Positions 1-13,000 of a stretch of DNA of 64,000 bases are shown here, in pieces. The notes beneath the pieces were generated by a model. It was not told the origin of the DNA, ran no database searches, and worked only from the letters and a program-made list of their open reading frames with translations. Position 1 is the stretch's first letter. Each line of letters begins with the position of its first letter. A program made the position numbers and the translations under genes. The stretch is from Microthyrium microscopicum (lineage: Eukaryota; Ascomycota; Dothideomycetes; Microthyriales; Microthyriaceae): contig MU004246.1 of NCBI GenBank assembly GCA_010405405.1, positions 1 to 64,000 on the forward strand. Direction: 5' to 3'.

Positions 1-420
1 AGTAGTCTTATTCTTATAAAGGAAGACTTTAATATATACTCTACCTAGATTCTTCTTAATTAGTAAAACTTCTAGCTAGCTTAGCCTAGGTTTAGTATAT
101 ATAAAGCATAGGTTACTAGATATATACTTAAAGGAATAAAACTAGAGTTTAGATTATTTAATAGACTTAAAAATATAAGCTATTTCCTATACTAAGTACG
201 TATAGAATATACTATAAGTATATCTAAATTATAAATAAGAGTTAATTGCGTTATATATACTATTAGTATAATAGTAGGCTTAATCTTAAGGTATCTTTAG
301 CCTATACTAAGTATAAAATAGTCTAGTATAAGCTAGGGTTATAGTAAGTATAAAATAAAAGATAGGATTAAATCTTAAAGAGGTAAATATTAAAAGATTT
401 ATTATAGCTTAAAATAAGTA

Positions 421-765
421 GATAATATAAGTACATATTTATATTACGCTTTTTCTTCTTTAAGTAAAAGATACTAGTTAGTATATACTTACGTTATATT
501 TTTTTTTCTTTAAGTAAGAGATACTAGTTAGTACATACTTTTATTACGTAATTTTTTTATTAAAGTAGAGAAAGGAAATAAATACGTACTAAAGTTATAC
601 TCCTTTTTTTTTAAAAATAAAAGGTAGTAAGTATATACTTAAGCTATGCTTTTCCTTCCTTAAATATAAATATAATAAGTACGTACTTAAGCTACACTCT
701 TTTTTTCTTAAGTAAAAAAGGTAATAAGTACGTACTTAAGTTACGCTCTTTCTTCTTTAAGTAGA
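421..765 (-). repeat. Degenerate 60-65 bp minisatellite, left inverted arm
   Basis: About five to six imperfect units recur. Each contains a core close to CTTAAGTACGTACTTATTA (read on the minus strand) followed by a TTTTCTACTTAAAGAAGAAA-like stretch. The same unit appears in the opposite orientation at 2421-2960, so the two arrays form a large inverted pair around about 1.65 kb of AT-rich sequence. Confidence 0.6.
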
Positions 766-1862
766 AATAATTATAATATAATACTACTAATAGTTAAAAG
801 TAAGTATATCTTTATTTAGTACGTACTACTAACTTCTCTTAAAGCTTTATTTTATAAATAGTAAAATAAAATTATATATATAGCTTAGTACGTACTACTA
901 AAATAAACTATACTTTACTTTATTTTTTATATTAATTTAACTATAAGAACTAAAATAAAGTTTATTTTTAATTTATACTACTTAATATTTTTAAAATAAT
1001 ATTATAAAAGTATAAATATAAATTAATAATAAAAGTATAATATATATTTAATCTTTATTTAATTTTTTATAATTTATATTTTTTAATAATTATAGTTAGT
1101 TATAATTATTAATAGAAAATATAAACTTTATATATAATATTAACTATTTTAATAATATTCTTATATAAGTAAAAAAAAAATAAAGCTTTAAGCTTAATAT
1201 ATATTATATATTTCTTTTAAAATATTATTTTATAAAATAAAGAAGAAATTAATAGAAAGCTTAATACATACTATAGGACTATTAAATTATTTTGTTTATT
1301 CTTTATATTAATAATAAATAGCTAAAACTACTAGTTTAAAGCTAATACTTAATATATACTACTATATACTTTTAAAATATTATATAAATTTAAAAATAAA
1401 TTAATAATAAGCTTAGTATATACTATAAACTTACTTTATTTTTTAAGTTATAATATATATTAGTTAAAAATAGCTATAACTAATAATTTAAAGTTAATAT
1501 TTAATACTTACTATCTTTTATTTAAAAAATAGTATTATATTAACTAAAAAAGTAAAATTAAAAATAACTTAATATATATTATAAAAATATTATTATCTTT
1601 TTTTTATTTTTATATTAATTATAACTATATAAATTAATAAATAGCCTATATTTAATATTTAATATTAATCTTATTTATATAATATAATATATATATTATA
1701 AATTATAAAGTTAAGTAAAAATTATTAACTTTAATTATAAAATATAGCTAAAAATAAGTCTAAATAATTAACTTAATATAAACTTTAAATAAATATAAAT
1801 ATTTAACTTAAATTAACTAGTTATAACTTAACTATATAAATTATATATAACTTTAGTATATG

Positions 1863-2366
1863 CTTAGTATATACTAAGTATATATTTAGTTATAGTTAAA
1901 TATATAATATAAAGTAGAACTTACTAGCTAAAAATATATATTATATAAACTAATTATTAAAGTTTAATAAGACTTAGTATATATTTAGTATATACTTAGT
2001 TATAATTAAGTATATACTACTAAATAGAACTTATTAGTAAAAAGGTTTCTATTTTTATATTAACTATAAAAGTTAAGTAGTTAGACTTAATTTATATTTA
2101 GTATATATATAGTTAAAGTTAAGTTTATATTATTAAATAAGTATATAATTAACTTTCTATAAGTTTATTATATAACTAGACTAGGCTTAGTTTATACTTA
2201 GTTTATATTTAGTATATACGTAGTTAAAGCTAAGTTTATATTACTAAATAATATCTATTAGCTAAAAGTTAACTTCTTATTTATTAACTATATAACTATA
2301 ACTATACTTAGTTTATACTTAGTATATACCTAGTATATACCTAGTATATATCTAGTTTATATTTAT
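1863..2366 (+). repeat. Degenerate tandem repeat of about 110 bp
   Basis: Roughly four and a half imperfect units begin near 1863, 1973, 2086, 2187 and 2307. Each opens with CTTAGTATATACTTAGTATA-like sequence and continues through a TTAGTTATAGTTAA-like segment. The units differ mostly in ways compatible with RIP-type transitions and small indels. No coding content is visible. Confidence 0.6.
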
Positions 2367-2420
2367 ATAGAACTATGCTATAGTTTCCTTTTTTAAAAAT
2401 CTTATATATATTAAAAGTTC

Positions 2421-2960
2421 TATTAAAAGAAGAAGAAACGTAGCTTAAGTACGTACTTATTATCTTTTCTATTTTAATAAGAAAGCACCTAATAAGAGTA
2501 GGTACTAACTAGCCTTTTTTACTTAAAAAAATAGAGCGTACCTTAAGTATATGCTTATTACTTTATCTATTTAAAGAAAAAGAAGTAGTAATAGGTATAT
2601 ACTTACTATCTTTTCTATTTAAAGAAGATAGAGTATATCTTAAGTACGTACTAACTTATATCTCTTACTTAAGAAGATAAAGCGTATTTTAAGTACGTAT
2701 TTACTACTTTATCTACTTAAAGAAGAAGGAGTATTAATAAGTATATACTTATTACCTTTTCTACTTAAAGAAGAGAGTATATAATATAAGTATATATTAA
2801 CTAGTATCTTCTAATAAAGAAGATAGTTTATATTTTAAGCTTATACTTATTACTTTATCTATTTAAAAAAGAAGAAGTATTAATAAGTATATACTAGCTA
2901 GTATCTCTTAATAAAGAAAATAGTTTATATCTTAAGTATATACTTATTATCTTTATAGTA
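2421..2960 (+). repeat. Degenerate 60-65 bp minisatellite, right inverted arm
   Basis: About eight or nine imperfect units carry the core CTTAAGTACGTACTTATTA followed by TTTTCTACTTAAAGAAGAAA-like sequence. This is the reverse complement of the array at 421-765. The arrangement could be the subterminal repeats of one element or a duplicated-inverted satellite. Confidence 0.6.
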
Positions 2961-5900
2961 TATACTTAACATAAGAAAATTTTAACTTCTTAGTATTACT
3001 CTAGTATACTTTTTTTTTTAACCTCTCTTTTCTTTTCTTTCTCTTTTTCTTTTTCGTTATTATTATCTTTTATATTAGTAATTATAAATAATATAAGTAA
3101 CTCTACTTTCTTTTCCTTAATTTACTATTTAGCTTCTTATTTTTATAATAATTATTATTTCTTTATATTTTATATTAGAAATAAAGAGCTTATTACTTTT
3201 TACTTTAAGCTATATATATATAAAGGTAATAATATATTTATAATAGATATAGAATTAGTATAAAATAAGAATACTTATAGAGTTAAATTTTAAGTTAATA
3301 GCGCTTATAGGCTTAATATATACTTAATCTATATTTACTTACTAACTAGGGTAAATAGTATTTAAGGTAGTAATAAAGAATATATTAGTAGTATTAGTAG
3401 AGAAAAAGATATTTTAAAATACGCTAAGCCTATACTTAACGTATACTTAGTCTAAGTAATAGCTAAATATATATTACTAGGGTAAGCTACTAGATAGTAA
3501 ATAGAAGTTAATTTATCTTATATAGAAAAAAACTAATATTTTACTTTTTACTTATATTAAGTATCTTTCTAGTATATATATTCTAAGAGTTTAATTACCT
3601 TTATTAGTACTACGTAGCTAGTTAGAATCTTAAAACTTACTAACTTAAACTTACTATTAAGTTCTTAAACTATATAGTATAATTTATATATAGTTAGTAT
3701 AGGCTATTATAAAATAATATAATATATACTTTAATACTATATTAAGTAAAAATATTTACCTTTTAATAATATAATTCTTAGTATAATAACTTAATTTAAT
3801 AAGGTTACTTATTTATTTAGTAAGTAGCTACTAAGTAATATTAATCTTAAATATATAAGATATAATTCTTAAGAAAATCTACTTAATTACTTTATACCTA
3901 AAGAATAATTTTATCTTAAGGTATATTAAGTATATAACCTATATATTACGTTATATACTTTCTTTACTATAGGCTTTCTACTAAATAGTATTAAGTTTAT
4001 TTATTAGTATATACTTAAAGAATTTCTTTATTAAATTCTACTTTAAATAGACCTTATAGAACTTTAATACGTACTTAGTATATTTAATTTAATCTTTATT
4101 ATTATCCTTTATCTTAAGATATAGTTTAAGACTTAGACTATTATTAGTATATATCTACTATAAGCTTAGAATAAGTAAACCTTTTACTTATTTTAGGTAT
4201 ATATTAATAGTAATAGCCTAAATTCTAGAGTAACTAATATAGCCCTACTATATAGGTATATAAGTAGTATTATCTAGTTATATAAATAGCTTTATAAATA
4301 TTTACTAATATACCTTAATAGTATTAGTTATTATAAATATATAAATATAGACGTAAATTTCTATATATTAAGGTTAATATATACTAAACATAATATAAAA
4401 TACTTACTTTAGCTCCTTAAGTTATAGCTAATAATAGAATATATATTCTAAGGTTCTTATATTATATAAAATATAAAGTCTATCTAAAATACTAGAACTT
4501 TAGTAAATACTATAGCTTAAGCGTAAGTAAAGTATATAATAAAGTAATTATTTACTAAATTTTTAATATATAAAATTATCTAGATCTACTAGTATTTAGT
4601 ACTATTATAGGCCTTATACTATTATATAAAGTATACTCCTAGCCTATAATTAGCCTATATAGAACCTATATAAAACATAAAATAAATCTTAAAGACTAGT
4701 ATTATATAAATATTACTTAAGTTACTTATAATAAATCTATACTCTAATCTAATTAGTATTTATAAGTAATAGGTAAATCTTAACTAGATTTATTATCTAA
4801 AGAGCTTTATAAACCTTTTAAGCCTCTTAAAATAAGGAAAATCTTTTTATATAAAGTTAGTATATACTATAGTTAGAACTAAGCTATACTTAATATATAT
4901 ATCCTATTATATTAAGTATATTATTTTTAGTAATAACTTAATATATTAAGTTAGAGTACTTTTCTAGAACTAATATAGATAGTAGTAGATAATAATTATA
5001 TACTCTATATATAATAAGTAATATAAATAGATATTTTTACTAATACTTTAGTAAATAAACATTAAATATAGTAGAATATTACTATTCTAGTAGGTCTTTA
5101 GATATATAAATTAATATATTTAGTACTTTATAAGTAACATTATAGTATAGTAATTAGCTTATTCTTAGAGTAATATATATATATAGCTTAATTAGCCTAT
5201 AATAAATATAGAGTAAGTTTATAATAAGCTATTTTAATAACTTAAAATTATATTTATTAGTATTAACGTAAGTTATAAAGTAAAATTCTTTATTATATAG
5301 TATATAGGTATAGTAATAACTAAGGAACTAATTTTATATATATTATTAAAAACTAACTAGTTATATCTTATACTTAATATACCTTATATTAGTTAAATAA
5401 CTAGAATATACGCTATATATATACTAGAATTAGTTACTTATAAGCTATTATATATAAAGAAGTTAGACTTTTATATTAACTCTATATTATAATAAAGAAG
5501 CTATATTTATTAGACTTAGCATAGGTTAAATATAAGTTAATAATAATATACCTTTCTATTCTTTTTCTTAACTATGCTTTTAGCCTTAATATATATCTTT
5601 ATAATTTATAAAGCTTATATAACTTATTTATTTTACTAAAATTAACGTAAGAATATACTAAATCTATACTAAGAATATAAAGATACTAGTACTAATAGAC
5701 TTAAATACCTAAGTATTTCTAATAGTAATAATAAGTATACATTATATTATTATTTTTACTAGTATAGGGTAGAAATTTAAGCATTATAAGCTTAGTACTA
5801 CTAATACTCTAATAGCTAAATTAAACCTAGATATAATTAGTATATACCTAATATCTTCTATTATCTTAGCCTTATAAATAATATAAACTACTTTAAGATA

Positions 5901-6902
5901 TTATTTACTATTCTTAAAGCCTTTAAGTCCTTCTTCTTTATTATAAGCATAGGTTTAAAGTATACTAGCTATAGATTCTATAGTAGAGATACTATATAAA
6001 GAATACTTCTATTAGTAGTATATAGATAAGAAAAAAATATTATATATATTTAGTATTTAAAGACTTATATAGATTTAACATTATTACTACTTATAGTTAA
6101 CCTATACTAAGTAAAATATTCCTATATATTATATTAGTATAGTATATACTAGGTAGAAATATATAAATAGCTTTTAATTAGCTTTAGTTAAATTTAAATA
6201 TCTACTCTTCTTTATCTTTATTCTTAACTTTTATAGGTTTAGTTTTTAAGGATATAAATAATATAGGTAGAGTATATATAAATAATTAGTTATAAAGCCT
6301 AAGTTATAATAAGAGTATAGTTATATAGCAACTTAAGTATATACTAAAGTAATAATATAAAATTAATTAGATTAGTTATAAAGTTTAATATAGCTATACT
6401 ATTATAATTAAATTCTATATATTAAGACTAGTCTATAATAAGTACGTATTAACTATCTACTATAGTAATACTTATATTACGTAACGTATTAGTTTATATA
6501 CTTTTACGTAAAAGCTATATATATTACTTTTATATATATAATATATAGAGGTATAGATTATATAGAGATACTACGCTACTATATACTAAAGATAAGCTAC
6601 GTATAGGTCCTCATGTAGTAGAGATAGCTAATTTTTCTGGCGCGATTTTCCGAGGGTTAGCGGAACCACGTCGTCGGGGAAAGTGCATCTCAAAACAACG
6701 GAAAGTGGGGCAAGAGCAGCTCAAGCTTTGCGCGGCAGGCACAGCCGAAGCCGTCACCAACCAATTTACAGGGATCAAAACACCAAACTCTTGAGATCAA
6801 GTTGATCAACGACGCGTCGTGACTCTTGGACATACCAAATATCGACAATCGCTCTTTCAAGAAATCGGCTGTGGATCCCTCGAATCCCACGAACATGCGG
6901 CA

Positions 6903-9070
6903 ATGAGCAACCTCTCAGAGAAACAAATCACTGAGCTTCAGACCCATCTCGAAGGCGCTGTAATAGGATGCGCTGAGCGAGGACTCTATCAATCTTCAAA
7001 ATGGTGCGCGACTAGCTTCTCTTCGGCGCATCCATGGCTAACTTTAAGCCATCAGGGTCGCTGAACTCCTCAACTCTCTCCCCAAATTCCACGAAGATTC
7101 AGACTCCGATACAGACCCAGACGAACCCAGCGACGCGCCTGAAGCAACTCGATCGCGTCCTCCACAAGACCGTAGAGAGACCCTACTCCAGTCCAAAGAA
7201 TACCACAAGTATCTACTAGCAAAATCATTCTTCGACTGTCGCGAGTATGATCGATGCACGGCAGTCTTCCTCCCCAACACGAAACCGCGCGTGCCTACGG
7301 TAGAAACTGAGTCGACTCCTAAGAAGAGAGTGTCAACCAAGGGCAAGGATAAAGCGACGGCTCTTCCATCTCCACAAGAACCACAAATAGAAGATACCAG
7401 GCTTCCGAAACTCAGTCAAAAGGCCTTGTTCTTTGCCATATACTCCAAATATCTCGCAGGCGAGAAACGAAAAGATGAAGAAAGCGAGATGATACTTGGG
7501 CCTGCAGATGGTGGTGTAACGGTCAACAAGGAATTGACCTCCCTGATAGCTCTGCTTGGAAACTGGTTACAAGAAAGAGAGACCCAAAAACTCAATGGCG
7601 GAGGCTGGCTCGAGTATCTCTACGGTATATTGCTTGCCAAAAACAAATCAGAAGATCTCGCGCGACGATGGTTTTTGAAGAGCGTTCATATTTACCCCTA
7701 TAATTGGGGTGTCTGGCAAGAACTGTCTAATCTGGTGGACGGAGAAGAAGAGGTAAGTTTCCATTCGTGCTAATGCTTTGTTTATAGATACTAATGTTCT
7801 GTAGCTTGCTGCAATATTAGAACAGCTCCCTCGAAACCTCATGACGATAATGTTCATAATATACACCAACCAAGAACTCGGCCAATACGGCGAACAAATC
7901 CACACCGCCCTCGACCAAGTAGAAACCTACTTTCCCCACTCCGCCTTCCTGAAATCCCAACGAGCGCTCCTATTCTATCACGCAAAACAATACGAAGAAT
8001 CATGTTCCATCTTCTCCTCCATCCTCCAAACCGACCCCTACAGACTGGACTCGCTCGACAACTACAGCAACGTCTTGCACGTCAGCAACAAGCGACCTCT
8101 TCTCGCCTTCCTCGCCCAACTCGCCGCCCAAACCGACAAGTTCCGCCCAGAAACATGCTGTATCATCGGTAACTACTACTCCCGCAACTCAGAGCACGAA
8201 AAAGCAGTCATGTACTTCCGCCGCGCCCTCACCCTGGACCGCAACTTCATTTCTGCCTGGACGCTGATGGGCCAAGAATACGTTGAAATGAAAAACACCC
8301 ACGCCGCACTCGAATCGTATCGTCGCGCCATTGACGTGAACCGTAAAGACTACCGTGCCTGGCACGGTCTTGGCATCACCTACGAGCTTCTCGATATGTA
8401 CTCGTATGCACTCTTCTACCACCAGCGCGCTGCTGCGTTGCGCCCATTTGATCCAAAGACATGGCAAGGTGTAGCGAATTGCTTTGCGAGAGTAGGGAAG
8501 ACGCAGAATGCTATCCGGGCATACAAGCGCGCACTCATTGCGGGCAGCTATTATGTCGAGGGTTCGACAGCAGGAAGCTTTGGCGAAGATGGTGGCCCTG
8601 TCCTCGCAGGCGGCGTATTAGACCCCGAATCTCTTTACGCGCTTGCCACTCTATACGAAAAGACTGGCAACATGCGAGAATGTGCTGCATATATGGAGCT
8701 CGTGCTTGCACAAGAAGAAGGGCCTGGTGGACCACTTGATGGCGATGATGACGACTTAGGCGGTCTCCTCAACAATAGCCAACTCAACAACAGTCAACTG
8801 AGCGCGACTGCAGGGAACGCACCGAACATGTCAGCAGGTGGGCAGGCAGCGGGCGGCCAAGGCGTCGGCGTGACAGCAACGACTTCACGAGCACGCATGT
8901 GGTTGGCTCGCTGGGAATTCATCAACCAGAATTATCAGAGAGCTAATGAGTTGGCGAATGAGCTTTGTCAGGATGGGGTGGAAGTTGAGGATGCGAAGGC
9001 GTTGATAAGAGATATTAGGAGCAGAGTGGAGAGTGAGCGGTTGCAGAGCTCTGAGCGACAGCGAGGGTGA
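6903..9070 (+). CDS. CDC23: Anaphase-promoting complex subunit 8 (Cdc23)
   Basis: This is a TPR scaffold subunit of the APC/C ubiquitin ligase that drives cyclin and securin destruction in mitosis. Exons are 6903-7003, 7056-7752 and 7805-9070, giving 687 aa; both introns are 52 nt. The N-terminus (MSNLSEKQITELQTHLEG) matches the Cdc23 family. The last exon (from about residue 267) holds a run of TPR helices, for example the segments around LGQYGEQIHTALDQVETYFP and MYFRRALTLDRNFISAW. The C-terminal part has a low-complexity insert rich in Asn, Gln, Ser and Gly before a final helical segment. The start at 6903 is used because residue 1 onward aligns with the family and no good upstream Met is in frame. 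The start codon lies only about 280 bp from the AT-rich block. Confidence 0.93.
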
Positions 9071-10062
9071 TGGGCCCGATTGCATGGTTGGTGTATTTCT
9101 TTTTCTCGAGAATCTTTGTGGTATGAATGAGCATAGCGTATATGATTACGATGAGATGTCTTGTAATGTCTTGTTGATGAATCTTATGTCTTTCATATTT
9201 TCTTTACTGGGTCTTTATCGGTCAATGATGTCTCATAACGCATTGTGACAAAGCACTAATTTTGGCGATTGACTACAGTACACCTTCAGACATGTACAAT
9301 TTCCAGCACGCCTTTACAACTCGAATGAAGTTGCCTGGTCTCAAAGATCAAGATATCTACCCGTTTCCAACCCATCTCAACCCAGCACAAAGTTTTGAGA
9401 ATCCATTCATCGATTGTTCGTGGTCCTGTTTGTGTAAAACCCATGTCATTCGCAAATATGTTCATACAACCACTTCACCATCTCCTACACTCAAGCGAAT
9501 CTGTATTTGTCTAAAGGCAATAGATTGATGTCCGAGGTCAGATTAAGGTTCCAATCGCAACTTCCTTAGTTCATGGGTGCTGTTGCCTACTACATACGCT
9601 AGCCCGATAAACCTTCGTTGAGTTCCATACCTCAGCTTTTTCCACAACTCCCCAACTCCCCCACTCACTTTTCTAGATTTTTGCTTCGTATTCGAGACAA
9701 GACGACATTTTGTTGCTCTGCAGATACCCGACGGAACCAGCCAGATACCCGTCTGGCAAAGATAGCACTCGGTCTTGACCAGAGTAGCTTGTTTTTACGA
9801 CAAGCTTCATTGCTGTTTAGACGGTGTCAACAACAATTACAGTAAAGCATCATTCTTTTGCTTCTGTCCGGTTTTATCCTAAGCAACCTTGCGGTGTCGT
9901 GGCAAGTCATTTCTAGGGACTTAGCACAATCGCTTTTCTCACTACGACCCCTCGAAAATCACCTTTTCTTTTACAATCCACCTTCCTCGTCATTCCCTTC
10001 GCTACTTACTTTCTCAATTGTTCTTCATCGCCCATCTCAATCGTTTCTGCTCAAGGCCCATC
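9071..10062. other. Intergenic, no gene seen
   Basis: This holds the 3' flank of CDC23 and the 5' flank of the helicase gene. The last 300 bases are pyrimidine-rich, as is common for fungal promoters and leaders. Short open frames here have no recognisable product. Confidence 0.6.
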
Positions 10063-13000
10063 ATGCCGAGAAGTGGCCTTCTCAAGGGATGGATGGACGC
10101 CCAAGACAACGCGTCGGATACTGGTAAGCTAGCGCGCCTTTAGTCTCGTTTCCTACTTGTCTCCGATAATACCAATCCTCGTACGATGCACTTCGCTAAC
10201 ACTCCTTCTAGAGAGCACCAGTGTGATATCACGAGATGAAACTGCATTCAAGATTGGTGTCGAACGTCTGGAGAAATACCTCGCCGTTCAGAGAGATGCA
10301 GCAGCACAATCATGGCTATCACGACCAGAAGTCCCTTCATCTAACGAGGTTATGGATATATCTGAGCCGTGGGAAAATGTCCCATCCGGCGAGAGTGTAC
10401 CCATCGAACCAAATAGACCGGCTGGACCATTCGATTCTCGTGAAGATTACCTAAAAACTCACTATACTCTTCTTCGTGAGGAAGCAGTGAACCCACTTCG
10501 AGAAGGTGCTGTGGCCATCCGCCATCGTCATGAAGCCAACGAAGATATTTTCGAAACAGATGATATGCGCAATTTGGGCGTCTACACTCACGTCCATGTA
10601 CGCGGCCTGACTCTGACCAACCAAGGTGTTGCTGTCGAAGTTTCTTTCTCCACCAAGAGCTGTCAAAAGAAAATACAATGGGCAATGTCATCTCGACTGT
10701 GTACTGGCAGTATGGTAGCTCTCAGCTTGGATCACTTCCAGAAGCATTGTATTGTGGCAACTGTTGCTGCACGAGATATCGAAAAGTTGATCGAGTCGCC
10801 TCCCCGGATTGACTTGTATTTTGCCAACGCCATGGATCTCGAAATAGATCCAACCCTGGAATTCACTATGATCGAAGAGCGCACAGCTTTCTTGGAAGCT
10901 CAGAGACATACAATGCTTGCCTTTCAGCGTTTGATGAATGAGCCTTTTCCACTTGCCGACATGATTGTGGACTGTGATATGTCTGCCAATGACAACACAC
11001 CGCAGCACATTCTGGACCGACCACAGGCCAATTTGAGCACTGTCTTTGGTCGAGATTACGAAAATCATGATCTTAGAGACCTACCTCCTCCTGAACAATG
11101 CACTCTCGATAAATCTCAGCATGAGGCATTGCAGCATGTCTTGACGAAACCTTTGGCGATCATTCAGGGACCACCAGGCACTGGTAAAACACACATATCT
11201 GTCGAAGCACTCAAAATCCTTCTCGATCGTGTCGATCTTGCCCGAGACCCACCTATAGTCATAGCTTGTCAAACAAATCACGCCCTCGATCAGATTCTGC
11301 GCAAAGTCGCCGAGTTTGAACCCAATAACTTTGCACGTGTTGGCGGACGATCCAAGGATCGCGGATTCATCGAACCACGTACGATGAAGAAACTCCGTGA
11401 GACCATGTCTGACAAAAAGTGGGATCCAGAGAACGCACGCCGAAGAACTGCCAAAGACATTGTCCATCTGAGGGAAGACTTTGGAAAATTACTCGTCCCA
11501 TTCAGTGAAGGACTACAAGCTGTACACTTCCAGATTGCCCAAATAATAGGCAAAGAGCATGTACAGGCACTTGAGGAAGGTGATAAAAAGTGGTCGGGTT
11601 CGACATCCAAACTCCGTGGTGATCAAATTCATGACAATATCCTGGAATGGGTTGGCAAACATCTTGCTCGAGTTGATCCACCCGACTTTGCTGATGATGC
11701 TGTCTACGAGGGCGACGAAGAAGTATTTGAGCCTGAGGCGATACGAGAACGCGAAGCCGAGGCTGCTGGAGGCGATGATGATGTCGACAAACTGAAAGGC
11801 ACTTATATACCGCTCATGCAAGAATGGCGTGGTGTTGAACGAGGAGCTCCTATGGATGACGAGAAAGCTAGAGCGCTCCTTCGGAAGAAGAGTATTTGGG
11901 ACGTACCAACAAATACTCGCGGCGCTTTGTTTAACTGGATGTTGAAATCCTTGAAAGAGACGATTCGGGACTGGACTCGACGACAGGCGGCAAGGTATAT
12001 TGCCAAGTGTGTTCAATTCAAAAAGCTCAACCACAAGAAGGATTTGTGTATCCTCTTTGACCAAAAACTCATTGGCATGACAACGACTGGTTTGAGCAAG
12101 TATCGAGCCTTGGTGGATGCCATTGCTCCTCGCATCGTCATGATTGAGGAAGCCGCTGAATCCCTTGAGGCTCCGGTAGTCTCTGGATGTGTACCCTCTC
12201 TTCAGCAACTGATCCTCGTCGGTGATCACCTGCAATTGAAGCCTAGCTTGGTCAACAAATGGCTCGAAGGCTCCGAATTCTACCTTGACATTTCTCTCTT
12301 TGAGCGCATGGTCAACAACGAGATCGACTACAAAATCCTTCGAACTCAACGCCGTATGATTCCCGAGATCCGTGAAAACCTCTTCCCCATTTATGGCGAT
12401 AAGATCCAGGACCATGTGGATGTTACAAAACGCAAGCCAATCAATGGCATGTCCTATAATTCGTGGATTTGGAGCCATCGATATATGGAGGCCAAGGATG
12501 AGATGAAGTCGAGCTACAATCCTAGCGAAGCAGACATGATCGTTGGCTTTTGCATTTATCTCATCCAGAACGGATACCAGAATGAGCGGATTACGATTTT
12601 GACCTTCTATAACGCGCAGCGCAAGATTATTCACAAGAAGTTGACGGAAGCCATCAACAACCTGCTACATGATGGCAAAACTAACTTTCAACCGAGCGAA
12701 ACACCCTTCAAAATCGTCACTGTCGATTCGTATCAGGGTGAAGAAAACGATATCGTCATTCTTTCTTTGGTCCGAAGCAACGGTAAGTCTCTCCTTCCAC
12801 GTGAAAAAGCACAATCCTCCGCGGACATTCGATATTTCCAGAACGCTTGATGGCGCCCATCGCAGTCGATGGCTACCATTTCATGCTTTGCGACATTCAG
12901 ATGACACTCAAACTCTTCTGTCTTTCGTATTTTCATGCGCTGGCAAGATTTGTCCATCGCATCAAGTCGCTCCCACTTTTATTACATGCTTTGTTATTAC

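Larger units (their letters stand above)
1..6620. repeat. AT-saturated RIP-type block, gene-free, left end outside window
   Basis: The sequence is almost entirely A/T with TA-rich strings. CA and TG dinucleotides are nearly absent while CG in the form ACGTA persists. That is the footprint expected from RIP, which converts CpA to TpA on both strands in Pezizomycotina. No reading frame of 60 codons or more is present on either strand. The right edge is abrupt at about 6620-6635, where ordinary GC-balanced sequence begins. Degraded tandem arrays inside are listed separately. The rest is presumably old transposable-element copies, but I could not assign a family. A pyrimidine tract lies at about 3001-3057. 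Confidence 0.85.

Noticed and set aside
1-6620. Assigning the left AT block to a named retroelement family
   Set aside because: Too degraded to identify domains or terminal repeats by eye; left as unclassified RIP-type sequence.
11513-12634. 373-codon open frame on the minus strand
   Set aside because: It lies wholly antisense to the helicase core, whose motifs are unmistakable, and its product has no recognisable domain.
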